Part shown: piece by piece, positions 1-8,669 of the stretch
Position numbering within the stretch: position 1 is the first letter of the stretch
Layout: the number at the start of each line of letters is the position of its first letter
Assembly: GCA_036374175.1 (NCBI GenBank)
Contig: DASUUH010000073.1
Span: forward strand, 1 to 59,106
Source: JASLBX01 sp036374175
Lineage (GTDB): Bacteria; Actinomycetota; Actinomycetes; Jiangellales; Jiangellaceae
Length of the DNA: 59,106 bases
Direction: 5' to 3'
Translations under genes and position numbers: made by a program
The notes under the pieces: model-generated
What the model was told of the DNA's origin: nothing
The model's input: the letters and a program-made list of their open reading frames with translations, nothing else
Database searches by the model: none

Positions 1-2412
1 GTCGGCGATCTGTCGGTTCCCATCGGCGAGTTGCCGGGCGCCGGTCGCCGCCTCACCGGCGCCATCGGCCAACTGCCTAGCCCCCGGCGCTAACTGCTGC
101 CTCAACCCGACCGCCAACTTCCCGGCACCATCTGCGGCATCCGCAGCGCCATCGGCCAACTGCCTAGCCCCCGGAGCAAGTCGTTGATTGAGGCCGTCGG
201 CGAGTTGGCCAGCGCCTTGAGCCGCCTGCGCAGTGCCCGCCGCAAGGCTCTCGGCGCCGTCGGCAAGCTGAAGCCCGCCAGAATGCAGGGCGCGAGCGCC
301 GTCGGTCAGCTGGTTCAGCCCGGCGAGAAGGGCATTCCCGCCCTGCACGATCTGTTCGACCCCATCGGTCAACCCGTTGACACCTCCGCGCAGGGTCTGG
401 TCGGCGGGAGTGTCGTCCTCGTCCCCAACGGCACCCTGCACCGTTGTCACGACGCCATTGACCAGTTGGTTGACACCGGCGAACACTAGATCCAACCCTT
501 GGAGCACGCCCGGCCGAGTCGAATCGCATTGCGGGAACACCGTGTTGGAAAGGCCACACTGCACCCGCACCAACCCTGCGATCGCGCCTTCAGTGGGATC
601 CTGCAAGCCTGCAAGAATCCTGTTGATTCCGCCCCGCAAGGTGTCCTCGTTGACAGGATCAGCCGGATCCACCAGTTGCGACGACAGCACCTGGAGAACC
701 ATCCGGGTCACGTCGTCAATGTCGACTGGCGTGGCGGTACGCGCCGCCGCGAGTTGTGCTGCGAGAGTCGCCCCATAACAGTCCTCGCTAAAGTCAGAGG
801 TCCTGCCGCTGAGAATGTCCTGGAGCGCCAAGTTCGCGCAGTCGATTCCGCCGCCGACCTTGTTGAGGCCGGGCACGACCAGGCCGGCGAGACCCTGGCG
901 AATCCGTTCAAGCCCGCCGAGAAGGGTCTCCGGCTCCCCCAGACTCCCAATGCCTGCCCGGATTCCATTGATGCCGTCGAGGATGGGCTGTGCCTGGGCG
1001 GGGACACCGCCAATCCCGTCGTAGAGCAGCGTGAGCCCGCCGTCGAGCTGGCCCAGGCCCTCCCCGATCTGCTCAAGCCCACCGATCAGCTGGGGAGCGT
1101 TGCTGCTGGCAGTGGCAAGACCGTCGGCGATGCGACCGGCGCCATCCGCCGCGGCTTGGTTCCCGTCGGCGATGGCGCGAGCACCGGGCGATAGCTGGCC
1201 GGACAGTCCATCGGCAAGCGCACCGGCACCGGCAGCAGCCTCACCGGCACCATCGGCAAGCTCCTTGGCCCCCGGCGCAAGCCGCCCGGCCAAACCGTTG
1301 GCGAGCTGACCGGCGCCAGAGGCGGCCTCGCCCGCACCGTCTGCCAGTTCGCGCGCACCGGGTGCGAGCCGGTTGTTAAGGCCCGCGGACAGTTCGCCGG
1401 CCCCGTTCGCGGCCTGATTCGCGCCGGTTGCGAGCTCGCGGGAACCCGGCGCCGCCTCATCGGCGAGGCCGGCCCGAAGCTGTTCAGTTCCTTCGGCGAT
1501 CAACTCCAGACCGCTTAGAAGTTCTGCGGCGCCGTCGTGCAGCTGGCCAAGCCCGTCGTCGAGTCGCTGGCCGCCAAGAGCCAGTTGACGCCCGCTCTGC
1601 ATGCCTTGCGCGCTCGCCTGGAATGCCCCGGCGAAATTGGCGTGCGTCGTCGGCTGTACCGGCGCCACGTCCAGCTGTACCTCGGGAATGACGCCGCCGG
1701 TGATTTTCGCGGTGTAGAACAGTTGGGCCGTGCTGCCACCCGTGGGCAGCCCGTCGAACAGCACCAGGTTGGCCCGCAGGACGGTGCCCCCACGGCCGTC
1801 GCCCGCCACGTTGAAATCGTTCGACTCGACCGAGCTGAACGATGGCGGAAGGACGGTCTCGAAGATTCCCACCAGCGGGATCGGCACGTCCATGGTGACC
1901 GTGACTTCGTTGTTGCTGGCGTCGAAGTACGTCACATCCGTCGGCGCCGCGGTCACGTTGCGCACGGTGAACCGTACGTCCAGAGTGCCGGACTTACCGA
2001 CGACGTCTCCGGGCGAGACCAACTGGCCATCCAGCCGGTACTCGGGTTCGATAGTCACCGGTAGTTCACCGGTGAAGTCACTCACCGTCCGGAACGAAGA
2101 CTCACCGTCGACGTCGAACTCGACCACTGCCCTGTCATCTGTGACGTCATAGCCGCCGAAACCGTCCAGATTCCGCAGGCCTTCGGTCGAGACGGGATTC
2201 TCGATCCGGACCGTTCCGGCCCCATAGGCGTTGACCTGGTCGTAGACCCGCGCCACGTCGAGCGAACCGTCGGATGAAAGGAAGGCCTGGACGCTCTCAC
2301 GGTTCGTGACGAATACGTCTTCTTGCCCGAACGCCGCACTTGCCAGGCCGACGATGAGTCCGATCACGCCGGCCGTCGCGGCAACAGGCCTGAGCATGCG
2401 CAAGCGGGTCAC
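1..2412 (-). CDS. YhgE/Pip-like secreted repeat protein, partial (C-terminus beyond the window)
   Basis: One reading frame stays open for 804 codons, from a GTG at 2412 to the left edge, where the gene is cut. The start is set by a 4-base GTGA overlap with the stop of the upstream gene. Residues 1-30 form a signal peptide (two hydrophobic runs ending near ASAAFGQE). A non-repetitive, probably beta-rich region follows to about residue 280. After that come two long blocks of LxxG-type repeats (LADGA, LAPGA, QLANG), with a unit of about 29 residues, separated by a segment with four cysteines. This architecture matches the actinobacterial YhgE/Pip-like family, whose LxxG repeats form a long coiled structure and which normally ends in C-terminal membrane helices (not visible here). 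A role in the envelope or in export of surface lipid or protein is inference. The DNA is internally repetitive and falls short of a genuine tandem array. Confidence 0.8.
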   Translation of the reverse strand, partial: MTRLRMLRPVAATAGVIGLIVGLASAAFGQEDVFVTNRESVQAFLSSDGSLDVARVYDQVNAYGAGTVRIENPVSTEGLRNLDGFGGYDVTDDRAVVEFDVDGESSFRTVSDFTGELPVTIEPEYRLDGQLVSPGDVVGKSGTLDVRFTVRNVTAAPTDVTYFDASNNEVTVTMDVPIPLVGIFETVLPPSFSSVESNDFNVAGDGRGGTVLRANLVLFDGLPTGGSTAQLFYTAKITGGVIPEVQLDVAPVQPTTHANFAGAFQASAQGMQSGRQLALGGQRLDDGLGQLHDGAAELLSGLELIAEGTEQLRAGLADEAAPGSRELATGANQAANGAGELSAGLNNRLAPGARELADGAGEAASGAGQLANGLAGRLAPGAKELADGAGEAAAGAGALADGLSGQLSPGARAIADGNQAAADGAGRIADGLATASSNAPQLIGGLEQIGEGLGQLDGGLTLLYDGIGGVPAQAQPILDGINGIRAGIGSLGEPETLLGGLERIRQGLAGLVVPGLNKVGGGIDCANLALQDILSGRTSDFSEDCYGATLAAQLAAARTATPVDIDDVTRMVLQVLSSQLVDPADPVNEDTLRGGINRILAGLQDPTEGAIAGLVRVQCGLSNTVFPQCDSTRPGVLQGLDLVFAGVNQLVNGVVTTVQGAVGDEDDTPADQTLRGGVNGLTDGVEQIVQGGNALLAGLNQLTDGARALHSGGLQLADGAESLAAGTAQAAQGAGQLADGLNQRLAPGARQLADGAADAADGAGKLAVGLRQQLAPGARQLADGAGEAATGARQLADGNRQIAD

Positions 2413-3008
2413 GGCCGAACCTCCTGATCGCGGTAGAACATCTCGTCAAAGGGAACTTCTGCCTCGGTGTCGTCACCGTCGCCGTCATCCTCGCGATGCC
2501 GTCCGGCGGGCACTCGATCGGGCCCGATCAGACTTGAAGCGAGAACTGTGCAGGCAAACCCGACGGCTGCCGCCAGCAGCACTCCGGTGACCGCCACCGA
2601 CGATTCCTCAAGGAAGCGCGGCGGTGCATCAATGAAGGTCAACTCGTAGGCACCGGCGAGGGCGGTCACACCGATCAACATCGGGACGAGATGCAATCGG
2701 CCGCCGACGAGCCAAACGATCAGGACGAGGAAGGCCAGGAGTCCGACAACCGCGACCGCCCGCCCGCCCGAACTGTCCGGCAGGAAGCCGGCGCGCAAGC
2801 CGTACGTCACCCACGCTGCAACCAGGCCGATGCCGAATCCGGCCAGACGGTCCCAGACCGCGATATCTGTCATCAAGCCAAGAACAGCACCGATGAGCAC
2901 ACCGATGAGAGCGAACTGCTCCACATTGAGGCTCAACGGATCCGAAACCAAGATCAACAAACCGGTTGCAGCGGCAAGCAACAACCCGGCGACAATGCTT
3001 CGCCGCAT
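2409..3008 (-). CDS. Polytopic membrane protein, partner of the YhgE-like protein
   Basis: This is a 199-residue protein with about six predicted membrane helices spread over residues 1-165 and an acidic, charged cytoplasmic tail (HREDDGDGDDTEAE). A good ribosome site (AAGGAG, 8 bases before the ATG) supports the start. It is the first gene of a two-gene operon: its TGA overlaps the GTG of the repeat protein by 4 bases, so the two are probably co-translated and work together at the membrane. I do not recognise a named family beyond small actinobacterial membrane proteins that sit beside YhgE-like genes. Function is unknown. Confidence 0.75.
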   Translation of the reverse strand: MRRSIVAGLLLAAATGLLILVSDPLSLNVEQFALIGVLIGAVLGLMTDIAVWDRLAGFGIGLVAAWVTYGLRAGFLPDSSGGRAVAVVGLLAFLVLIVWLVGGRLHLVPMLIGVTALAGAYELTFIDAPPRFLEESSVAVTGVLLAAAVGFACTVLASSLIGPDRVPAGRHREDDGDGDDTEAEVPFDEMFYRDQEVRP

Positions 3009-3038
3009 ATCGCCAGCTCCTTACTGGAGGATTCTCGA

Positions 3039-3054
3039 GTTACTAGCGAGTAGC
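3039..3054. promoter_or_regulatory. Candidate TetR-type operator (GTTACTAGCGAGTAGC)
   Basis: This 16-base imperfect palindrome matches in 6 of 8 symmetric positions and lies 31 bases upstream of the membrane-protein start at 3008. The core TTACTnGCGAGTA resembles operators bound by TetR-family regulators of lipid or envelope genes. The rest of this 195-base divergent region (3009-3203) shows a second, direct-repeat motif GTTAC-n6-GTTAC at 3107-3122 of unknown meaning. No regulator gene lies in the visible part of the locus. Confidence 0.4.
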
Positions 3055-3203
3055 GTGCCATTGCTACCACGGCTGCGGCTTCTCCGTCCTAAGAAAGGGA
3101 CGCATTGTTACGTACCGGTTACCTCGATTATCACGGCCGTTTGCCGATGGCGAACGGCCGCTCTGCGGGCCACTCCGCCCATCTCGGCTGACGAACTGAA
3201 AGC

Positions 3204-4424
3204 ATGCCACTCATGACTCCACGACGGCCGATACGCCGACTTCTCAAGGCGACGGGCGGCGTCGCGGCCGGCGCAAGTGTCGCCAATGCGCTCGCGTACG
3301 TGCTGACTGTCATCGCGGCCCGGGCGCTCACCCCGGCCGAGTTCGGCGCGTTCAGTGCGCTACTCGCATTGATCATCGTCGGCAACGTGGCCGCCTTGGC
3401 GATTCAGGCCACGGTGGCACGCGAGATCGCTCGACGCGCCGAAACTGGAGACACCGTCGTCAGCGGACTGGTGATCGCGGGAGTGGTCGGGGCTGCCTTG
3501 TTGGCGGCTGCTCCGGCCGTCAGCGCCTTTCTGTCTCTGTCGTCGGCGGGCGCGGCCGTGGCCGCCGCGGCGGCGATCACTGCGATGGCAGCGACCGGGC
3601 CGGCCCTTGGCACGATCCAGGGCAATGAGCGGTTCCATGCGCTGGGCGCGGCCGTCGGCGGGCAAGCGGCGCTGCGAGTCGCCGGCGGGCTGGTCGGGCT
3701 GGCCGTCTCCCCGACCGCTGCGAGTGCGCTTGCCGGAATGGCCATCGGAGTCACTGTGGCCGGCGTTGGCACGTGGCTGTTGGCCCGGCCACCGCTCAAG
3801 GGAGGTGTGGGAGTCCGGCCGGCGTTCCTGACGACCCTCGGCGCGGGCGGGCTGTTGCTTGGTTTCGTCGTGATGACCAATGCCGATGTCGTCCTCGCCC
3901 GCCATGTTCTCACCGCCGAAGACAGCGGCTTCTACGGCGCAGGCGCCATCTTCACCAAGATCGCATTCTGGCTGCCGCAGTTCGTTCCATTGATGGCTTT
4001 TCCGGCGCTGGCGGACCCGGATCGCCGTAGGGGTGCGATGAGACTCGGCCTGGTGGCGGTCGCCGGTTGTGGCGCCGTGCTGGTGGCGGTTACCGCCCTT
4101 TTCGCCCGACCGGCGGTCACTGTTGTCGTGGGTAGCCAGTACGAGGGCCTCGCGACCTGGGTGCCCGGCTTCACGGCGCTCGGCGCCATCTTCGCGATAG
4201 CCCAGCTGCTCGTGTACGCCCACCTGGCCGCCGGCGACCGGCCGACGACCGCTGTCGTGTGGATCGTGCTCGTGGCCTACATCATCGTCGTCGAGACGAC
4301 AGCAACCACCGTGCTGGGTGTGCTGGTGCCTGCCCTTGCCGCCGCCACGATCGTCTGCCTGTGGGGTTTTGGCCGCGAGCGAACGTCACGAGCCCGCCCG
4401 GAGTCGGCGCCCACGTTGATGTGA
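3204..4424 (+). CDS. Polysaccharide/lipid flippase-like membrane protein (MOP superfamily)
   Basis: This is a 406-residue, almost wholly hydrophobic protein with about twelve predicted membrane helices. The N-terminus has the pattern typical of Wzx/PST transporters of the MOP superfamily: a basic start, then a first helix, then ALTPAEFGAFSALLAL. Such proteins flip lipid-linked sugars or peptidoglycan-like precursors across the membrane; the substrate here is unknown. The start is the ATG at 3204; a second ATG at 3213 is possible. There is no clear ribosome site at either. It stands alone, divergent from the YhgE-like operon and convergent with the transglycosylase, with a 10-base gap. No glycosyltransferase genes are nearby, so this is not a polysaccharide cluster. 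Confidence 0.7.
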   Translation: MPLMTPRRPIRRLLKATGGVAAGASVANALAYVLTVIAARALTPAEFGAFSALLALIIVGNVAALAIQATVAREIARRAETGDTVVSGLVIAGVVGAALLAAAPAVSAFLSLSSAGAAVAAAAAITAMAATGPALGTIQGNERFHALGAAVGGQAALRVAGGLVGLAVSPTAASALAGMAIGVTVAGVGTWLLARPPLKGGVGVRPAFLTTLGAGGLLLGFVVMTNADVVLARHVLTAEDSGFYGAGAIFTKIAFWLPQFVPLMAFPALADPDRRRGAMRLGLVAVAGCGAVLVAVTALFARPAVTVVVGSQYEGLATWVPGFTALGAIFAIAQLLVYAHLAAGDRPTTAVVWIVLVAYIIVVETTATTVLGVLVPALAAATIVCLWGFGRERTSRARPESAPTLM

Positions 4425-4434
4425 GCCGGCCGGT

Positions 4435-5799
4435 CTATCCGTCGCCTTCGCCCTCTTCGACGGTCACCGGATCGGTCTCGCGGACCGGTTCACCGTCGTC
4501 TGCGAAGCCTTCACCAGCGCACGGCTCCTCGCCGGTGTCTGTGCCGTCGGCAGCATCCGTGCACTCGTCGGCCGGAGATTGGGTGGGATCTGGCGACGGC
4601 TCCTCAGTTGCAGGCGGCTCGGTCGTCGGCGGGTCCGTGGCCGGCTCCTCAGTGGCTGGCGGGTCCGTGGCCGGCTCCTCAGTGGCTGGCGGGTCCGTGG
4701 CCGGCTCTTCGGTGGCCGGCGGGTCTGTCGGGTCCTCAGTGGCCGGCGGGTCCGTGGTCGGCGGGTCTGTCGGGTCCTCAGTGGCCGGCGGGTCCGTGGT
4801 CGGCGGCCTGGGAGATATCGACGGCGAAGCCACCGGATCCTGCGTGGACGAGCCCCCCGTCGACCCACCGGACGAGTTAGAGCCGTTGCTGTTCGTGGAA
4901 GGCGGCGACGTCGGCTTGGCGATGGGTTGCGGGTCTCGCGTGGTGGTAGATGTGCCGGACCCGTCTCGAGAGCTGGTGGAACCGCCACCGCCGGTAGAAC
5001 CGACGGCCACGACCTCGCCACCGGCGTACGCGTTGATCCATCGGATGACGTTGTTGACGTACGCCGTCGACCGGTTGTAGCGCAGCAGCGCACTACGCAA
5101 TCCGGCGTCCGTCGACAGATCGGCACCGCCGGCGCACAGGTAGGCGGCAGCCGACGCAGCGGAATCCCACATGTTGTGCGGGTTCGCGACCCCGTCGTTG
5201 TTGCCGTCCGTGCCGAACCGCTTCCACGTGCCGGGGATGAACTGCATGGGCCCGACCGCACGGTCCCAGACCGCGTCGCCGTCCCACTTGCCGCCGTCCG
5301 AGTCGCGGATGGCCGCGATAGGCCCGGCGCCATTGAGCACGGGTCCGACGATCGGGGTGATCGTGTCGCCGTCGGCGTTCAACTGGCCACCACGCGCATG
5401 GTTCGACTCGATCTTGCCGATGCCGGCCAGGACCTCCCACCGGAGGCCGCAGCGGCCCGGCGCTTCGTCCGCCGCGCGCTGGTACGCCTTCAGCGCGAGT
5501 TCGGGAATGTTGAGGTCGGACGGCGAGATGGCCAGATTAGTTGCGGCTTCGTCGCCCGTGAGCAGTTCGTCGTCGGTGATCAATTCGGCCGTGACGACAG
5601 AGTCCTCCGCGCTCATCGGATCAGTGAGCTCGGCGGAGACCCCCCGCATCGATCCGTCAGGTGCGATGCGGGTGACTGACGCAACTGTAGGGACGAACTG
5701 AACGATGCGCTCGGTTGAAGGAATCGCCGCAGCACCGGAAAGCGACAGCGCGCACGCCGCCACGACGCCGCCCCCTAGCGTGCGGAGCACCAACCGCAT
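4435..5799 (-). CDS. Secreted lytic murein transglycosylase with Pro/Thr/Glu-rich tail
   Basis: The protein has 454 residues. An N-terminal signal peptide ends around residues 25-30. A transglycosylase domain spans about residues 105-265, with GIGKIESNHARGG carrying the likely catalytic Glu, then AVGPMQFIPGTW, an Asp/Asn-rich loop and ASAAAYLCAGG. These are features of MltB/SLT-like enzymes that cleave the MurNAc-GlcNAc bond to form 1,6-anhydroMurNAc. The last 190 residues are low-complexity: a Gly/Ser segment, then DPPATEEPAT-type repeats, then an acidic end. That tail probably spans or associates with the cell wall. A GGGAG ribosome site lies 7 bases before the ATG. The gene is single, with a 159-base leader containing three G-rich motifs. 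Confidence 0.88.
   Translation of the reverse strand: MRLVLRTLGGGVVAACALSLSGAAAIPSTERIVQFVPTVASVTRIAPDGSMRGVSAELTDPMSAEDSVVTAELITDDELLTGDEAATNLAISPSDLNIPELALKAYQRAADEAPGRCGLRWEVLAGIGKIESNHARGGQLNADGDTITPIVGPVLNGAGPIAAIRDSDGGKWDGDAVWDRAVGPMQFIPGTWKRFGTDGNNDGVANPHNMWDSAASAAAYLCAGGADLSTDAGLRSALLRYNRSTAYVNNVIRWINAYAGGEVVAVGSTGGGGSTSSRDGSGTSTTTRDPQPIAKPTSPPSTNSNGSNSSGGSTGGSSTQDPVASPSISPRPPTTDPPATEDPTDPPTTDPPATEDPTDPPATEEPATDPPATEEPATDPPATEEPATDPPTTEPPATEEPSPDPTQSPADECTDAADGTDTGEEPCAGEGFADDGEPVRETDPVTVEEGEGDG
4628..4801. repeat. In-frame minisatellite coding the Pro/Thr/Glu tail
   Basis: Three copies of a 30-base unit (4628-4657, 4658-4687, and a diverged third at 4688-4717) are followed by two identical copies of a 42-base unit (4718-4759 and 4760-4801). 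Both unit lengths are multiples of three, so copy-number change alters tail length without shifting the frame of the transglycosylase gene. The second pair has no mismatch, which suggests recent duplication. Confidence 0.9.
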
Positions 5800-5958
5800 A
5801 GGACAGCTCCCTCCCCCGGTTGCGGATCTCCCCCAGGTACGACCGTGCCACGTTCTCCCCCGGTTTCGCTACCCCCAATGAGGTAGAGATTGGATTCCTC
5901 CATCTGATCGGCACAGTGCCGCAGTTCAGTAGGACCACCGACCGGCGTTGCGAGAAGT
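5800..5958 (-). promoter_or_regulatory. Leader of the transglycosylase gene with three GGGGGAG motifs
   Basis: Read on the minus strand, the last 80 bases before the ATG hold three GGGGGAG blocks (starting near 5841, 5865 and 5818 on plus coordinates), two of them preceded by ACC. The block nearest the gene doubles as the ribosome site. Actinobacterial cell-wall hydrolase genes often have c-di-AMP (ydaO) riboswitch leaders rich in similar GGGGGA motifs, but I could not assemble the full riboswitch fold in this short leader. No coding signal is visible. Confidence 0.3.
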
Positions 5959-8658
5959 TTAATGGCCGGCGTCCTGCCAGCTGCGGCCGATACCGATCGA
6001 CACGTCCAACGGAACCCGCAACGGGTACGCCGCGCCCATCTCGCGACGGACCAACTCGGTGGCGACCGCACGCTCGCCAGGCGCGATCTCGACCACCAGT
6101 TCGTCGTGGACCTGCAGGAGAACCCGCGATCGGAGCCCCTCCGACCGCAATGCCCGGGTGACATTGATCATCGCCACCTTGATAATGTCGGCGGCCGAGC
6201 CCTGGATCGGCGCGTTGAGGGCCATGCGTTCGGCCATCTCGCGACGCTGACGGTTGTCGCTGGTCAGGTCAGGCAGGTAGCGCCGGCGGCCGAGCATCGT
6301 CTCGGTGTAACCGGCCATCCGAGCCCGGTCGACAACCTCGTGCAGGTAGTCGCGCACGCCGCCGAACCGCTCGAAGTACTCGTCCATCAACTCTCGGGCC
6401 TCGGCGGTGTCGATGCCGAGCTGCCGAGACAATCCGAACGCGGACAACCCGTAGGCCAGCCCGTAGTTCATCGCCTTGATCTTGGCCCGTTGGGCGCCCG
6501 TAACCTCGCTCGCGTCAACGCCGAAGACCCGAGCGGCGGTGGCCGCGTGGAAGTCCATACCGGACTCGAAGGCCGAGATGAGCCCCTCGTCGTCGGAGAG
6601 GTGAGCCATGATGCGCATCTCGATCTGGCTGTAGTCAGCGGACATGAGCGCTTCGTACTCGGAGCCGACGATGAATGCCTCACGGATCCGGCGACCTTCG
6701 TCCGTCCGGATGGGGATGTTCTGCAGATTCGGTTCGGTGGACGACAGCCGGCCGGTGGCCGCGATCATCTGGTTGAAGGTGGTGTGGATCCGACCGTCCG
6801 CGGAGATCGACTTGAGCAGTCCCTCCACCGTCACCCGCAACCGCGACGCGTCGCGGTGTCGCAGCAGTGCTTCAAGGAACGGATGGGCCGTCTTGGCGTA
6901 CAACTCGGCGAGCGCGTCGGCGTCCGTCGTATAACCCGTCTTGGTGCGCTTGGTCTTGGGCATGTTGAGCTCGTCGAACAGCACCACTTGCAACTGCTTG
7001 GGCGAGCCGAGGTTGACTTCGTGACCGATCGCGGCGTAGGCGTCGTCTGCGGCGCGTTTGACTGCGTCGGCAAACGACGACTCCAGAGCTTCGAGATGAT
7101 CGGAGTCGACCGCAATGCCGGCGCGCTCCAACTCCGCGAGCACACCGACCAGCGGCAACTCGACCTCGTCTAGCAGTTGCCGGCCACCTCGCTTGTCGAG
7201 TTCGACATCGAGCGCGGCGGCAAGGTCGAGCACGGCCCGCGCCCGCACCGCCTCGGCCTCGCCCAGGGCCTCCTCGTCCATCCCGTCGAGCGACAGTTGC
7301 TGGCTGCCGGTGTCGTCGCCATCGATGCGCAACTCACGCCCCACGAACCGCAACGCCAGGTCGGCCAGGTCATAGGAGCGCTGACCGGGCAGGACGATAA
7401 ACGCCGACAACGCCGTGTCACTTACGAGTCCCGAGACCGGCCATCCGCGCGCGGCCAGCGCATGAAGTGGGCCCTTCGCGTCATGAAGCACCTTCGGCCG
7501 GGCGGAGTCGGCGAGCCAGTCAGCCACCGCCGTGTCGTCCTCCGGTGTGAGCTCAGCCGGCTCGAACCACGCGCCGGCACCACCCGCCGTCGCGACCGCC
7601 AGTGCGGAGACTTCGCCGGTGCCGGCACCCCATGTGCCGCGAACGGATACTCCGACCGGAGCGGCACCGGCGTGTTCGGCCAACCAGTCTGCGACCTGAC
7701 CCGAGCGCAGGTGAGCCACATCGAGCTCGAAGCCTTCCTCGGCTTCGGGCGTTGCCGACTCGAGAGTCTCGTACAGGCGGTCACGCAACACCCGGAACTC
7801 GAGCGAGTCGAAGATCTGATGCACCTCTTCGCGATCCCATGCCTGCCGCGCCAGGTCGTCGACCCGCGCCTCGATCGGCACATCTCGCACCAGCTCGGTC
7901 AGCTGCCGGTTGGTGAGCACCTGGCCAAGGTGGGCACGCAACGCGTCACCGGCCTTGCCGGCAACCTCGTCGACCCGGGCGGCCAACTCGTCCAGCGAGC
8001 CGAATTCCACGACCCACTTCGCCGCCGTCTTCTCCCCCACCCCGGGAATCTTCGGGAGATTGTCGGACGGGTCGCCGCGCAGCGCTGCAAAATCCGGGTA
8101 CTGCGCGGGCGACAGACCGTACTTCTCGCGAACAAAGTCCGGAGTCACCCGCGACAGGTCGGAGACGCCGCGTCGTGGATACAGGACGGTCACCTGATCG
8201 CTCACCAACTGGAACGTGTCGCGATCGCCGGTCAGGATCAGCACATCGAGGCCCTCGGCCTCGGCCTGGTTCGTCAAGGTGGCGATGACGTCGTCGGCTT
8301 CGTACCCGTCCTTTTCTATTGACGGGATCCGCAGCGCCCGCAGCACGTCCTTGACCAGTTCGATTTGGCCGGCAAACTCAGGCGGCGAGGATGTCCGGTT
8401 GGCCTTGTAATCCGCGTAGGCCTCGGTGCGGAAGGTCTGCCGCGAGACGTCGAACGCGACCGCGACATGAGTGGGCTGCTCGTCGCGCAGAACGTTGATC
8501 AGCATCGAGGTGAACCCGTAGACACCTTCGGTGTGCTGGCCGGTCGTCGTCATCATGTTGGCGTCCTTCAACGCGTAGAACGCCCGGTACGCCAGCGAAT
8601 GGCCGTCGAGAAGGAGCAATCGCGGAGCGGATTTCGATTCAGCCACGGCCGCCACCAT
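5959..8658 (-). CDS. polA: DNA polymerase I
   Basis: The protein has 899 residues and acts in Okazaki-fragment processing and gap filling. The N-terminal 5'-nuclease domain is intact (GHSLAYRAFYAL, LTGDRDTFQLV, GDPSDNLPKIPGVGEKTA). The middle exonuclease-like domain lacks the acidic DxE proofreading residues, as is usual in actinobacterial PolA. The C-terminal polymerase domain has SADYSQIEMRIMAHLSDD (motif A), RAKIKAMNYGLAYGLS (motif B) and LLQVHDELVVE (motif C). The frame is open for another 79 codons upstream, but those would cover the divergent thioesterase gene and look non-coding. The start is therefore ATG at 8658 or the adjacent GTG at 8655, with GGGAG just before it. Confidence 0.96.
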   Translation of the reverse strand: MVAAVAESKSAPRLLLLDGHSLAYRAFYALKDANMMTTTGQHTEGVYGFTSMLINVLRDEQPTHVAVAFDVSRQTFRTEAYADYKANRTSSPPEFAGQIELVKDVLRALRIPSIEKDGYEADDVIATLTNQAEAEGLDVLILTGDRDTFQLVSDQVTVLYPRRGVSDLSRVTPDFVREKYGLSPAQYPDFAALRGDPSDNLPKIPGVGEKTAAKWVVEFGSLDELAARVDEVAGKAGDALRAHLGQVLTNRQLTELVRDVPIEARVDDLARQAWDREEVHQIFDSLEFRVLRDRLYETLESATPEAEEGFELDVAHLRSGQVADWLAEHAGAAPVGVSVRGTWGAGTGEVSALAVATAGGAGAWFEPAELTPEDDTAVADWLADSARPKVLHDAKGPLHALAARGWPVSGLVSDTALSAFIVLPGQRSYDLADLALRFVGRELRIDGDDTGSQQLSLDGMDEEALGEAEAVRARAVLDLAAALDVELDKRGGRQLLDEVELPLVGVLAELERAGIAVDSDHLEALESSFADAVKRAADDAYAAIGHEVNLGSPKQLQVVLFDELNMPKTKRTKTGYTTDADALAELYAKTAHPFLEALLRHRDASRLRVTVEGLLKSISADGRIHTTFNQMIAATGRLSSTEPNLQNIPIRTDEGRRIREAFIVGSEYEALMSADYSQIEMRIMAHLSDDEGLISAFESGMDFHAATAARVFGVDASEVTGAQRAKIKAMNYGLAYGLSAFGLSRQLGIDTAEARELMDEYFERFGGVRDYLHEVVDRARMAGYTETMLGRRRYLPDLTSDNRQRREMAERMALNAPIQGSAADIIKVAMINVTRALRSEGLRSRVLLQVHDELVVEIAPGERAVATELVRREMGAAYPLRVPLDVSIGIGRSWQDAGH

Positions 8659-8669
8659 AGTCTCCCGGT

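Noticed and set aside
1..2412. CRISPR-like appearance of the repeats in the first 2.4 kb
   Set aside because: Repeat units are imperfect, in frame and have no constant spacers. They encode a protein.
4259..5080. Plus-strand frame with Ser/Gly/Val repeats over the transglycosylase tail
   Set aside because: It is the antisense of the Pro/Thr/Glu repeat. The minus frame has a signal peptide, a catalytic domain and a ribosome site.
5800..5958. Confident ydaO riboswitch call
   Set aside because: Only the G-rich blocks match. The paired stems could not be assembled by eye, so it is kept as a low-confidence leader.
5962..8322. Long plus-strand frames opposite polA
   Set aside because: They lack any family pattern and are shadows of a conserved gene in GC-rich DNA.
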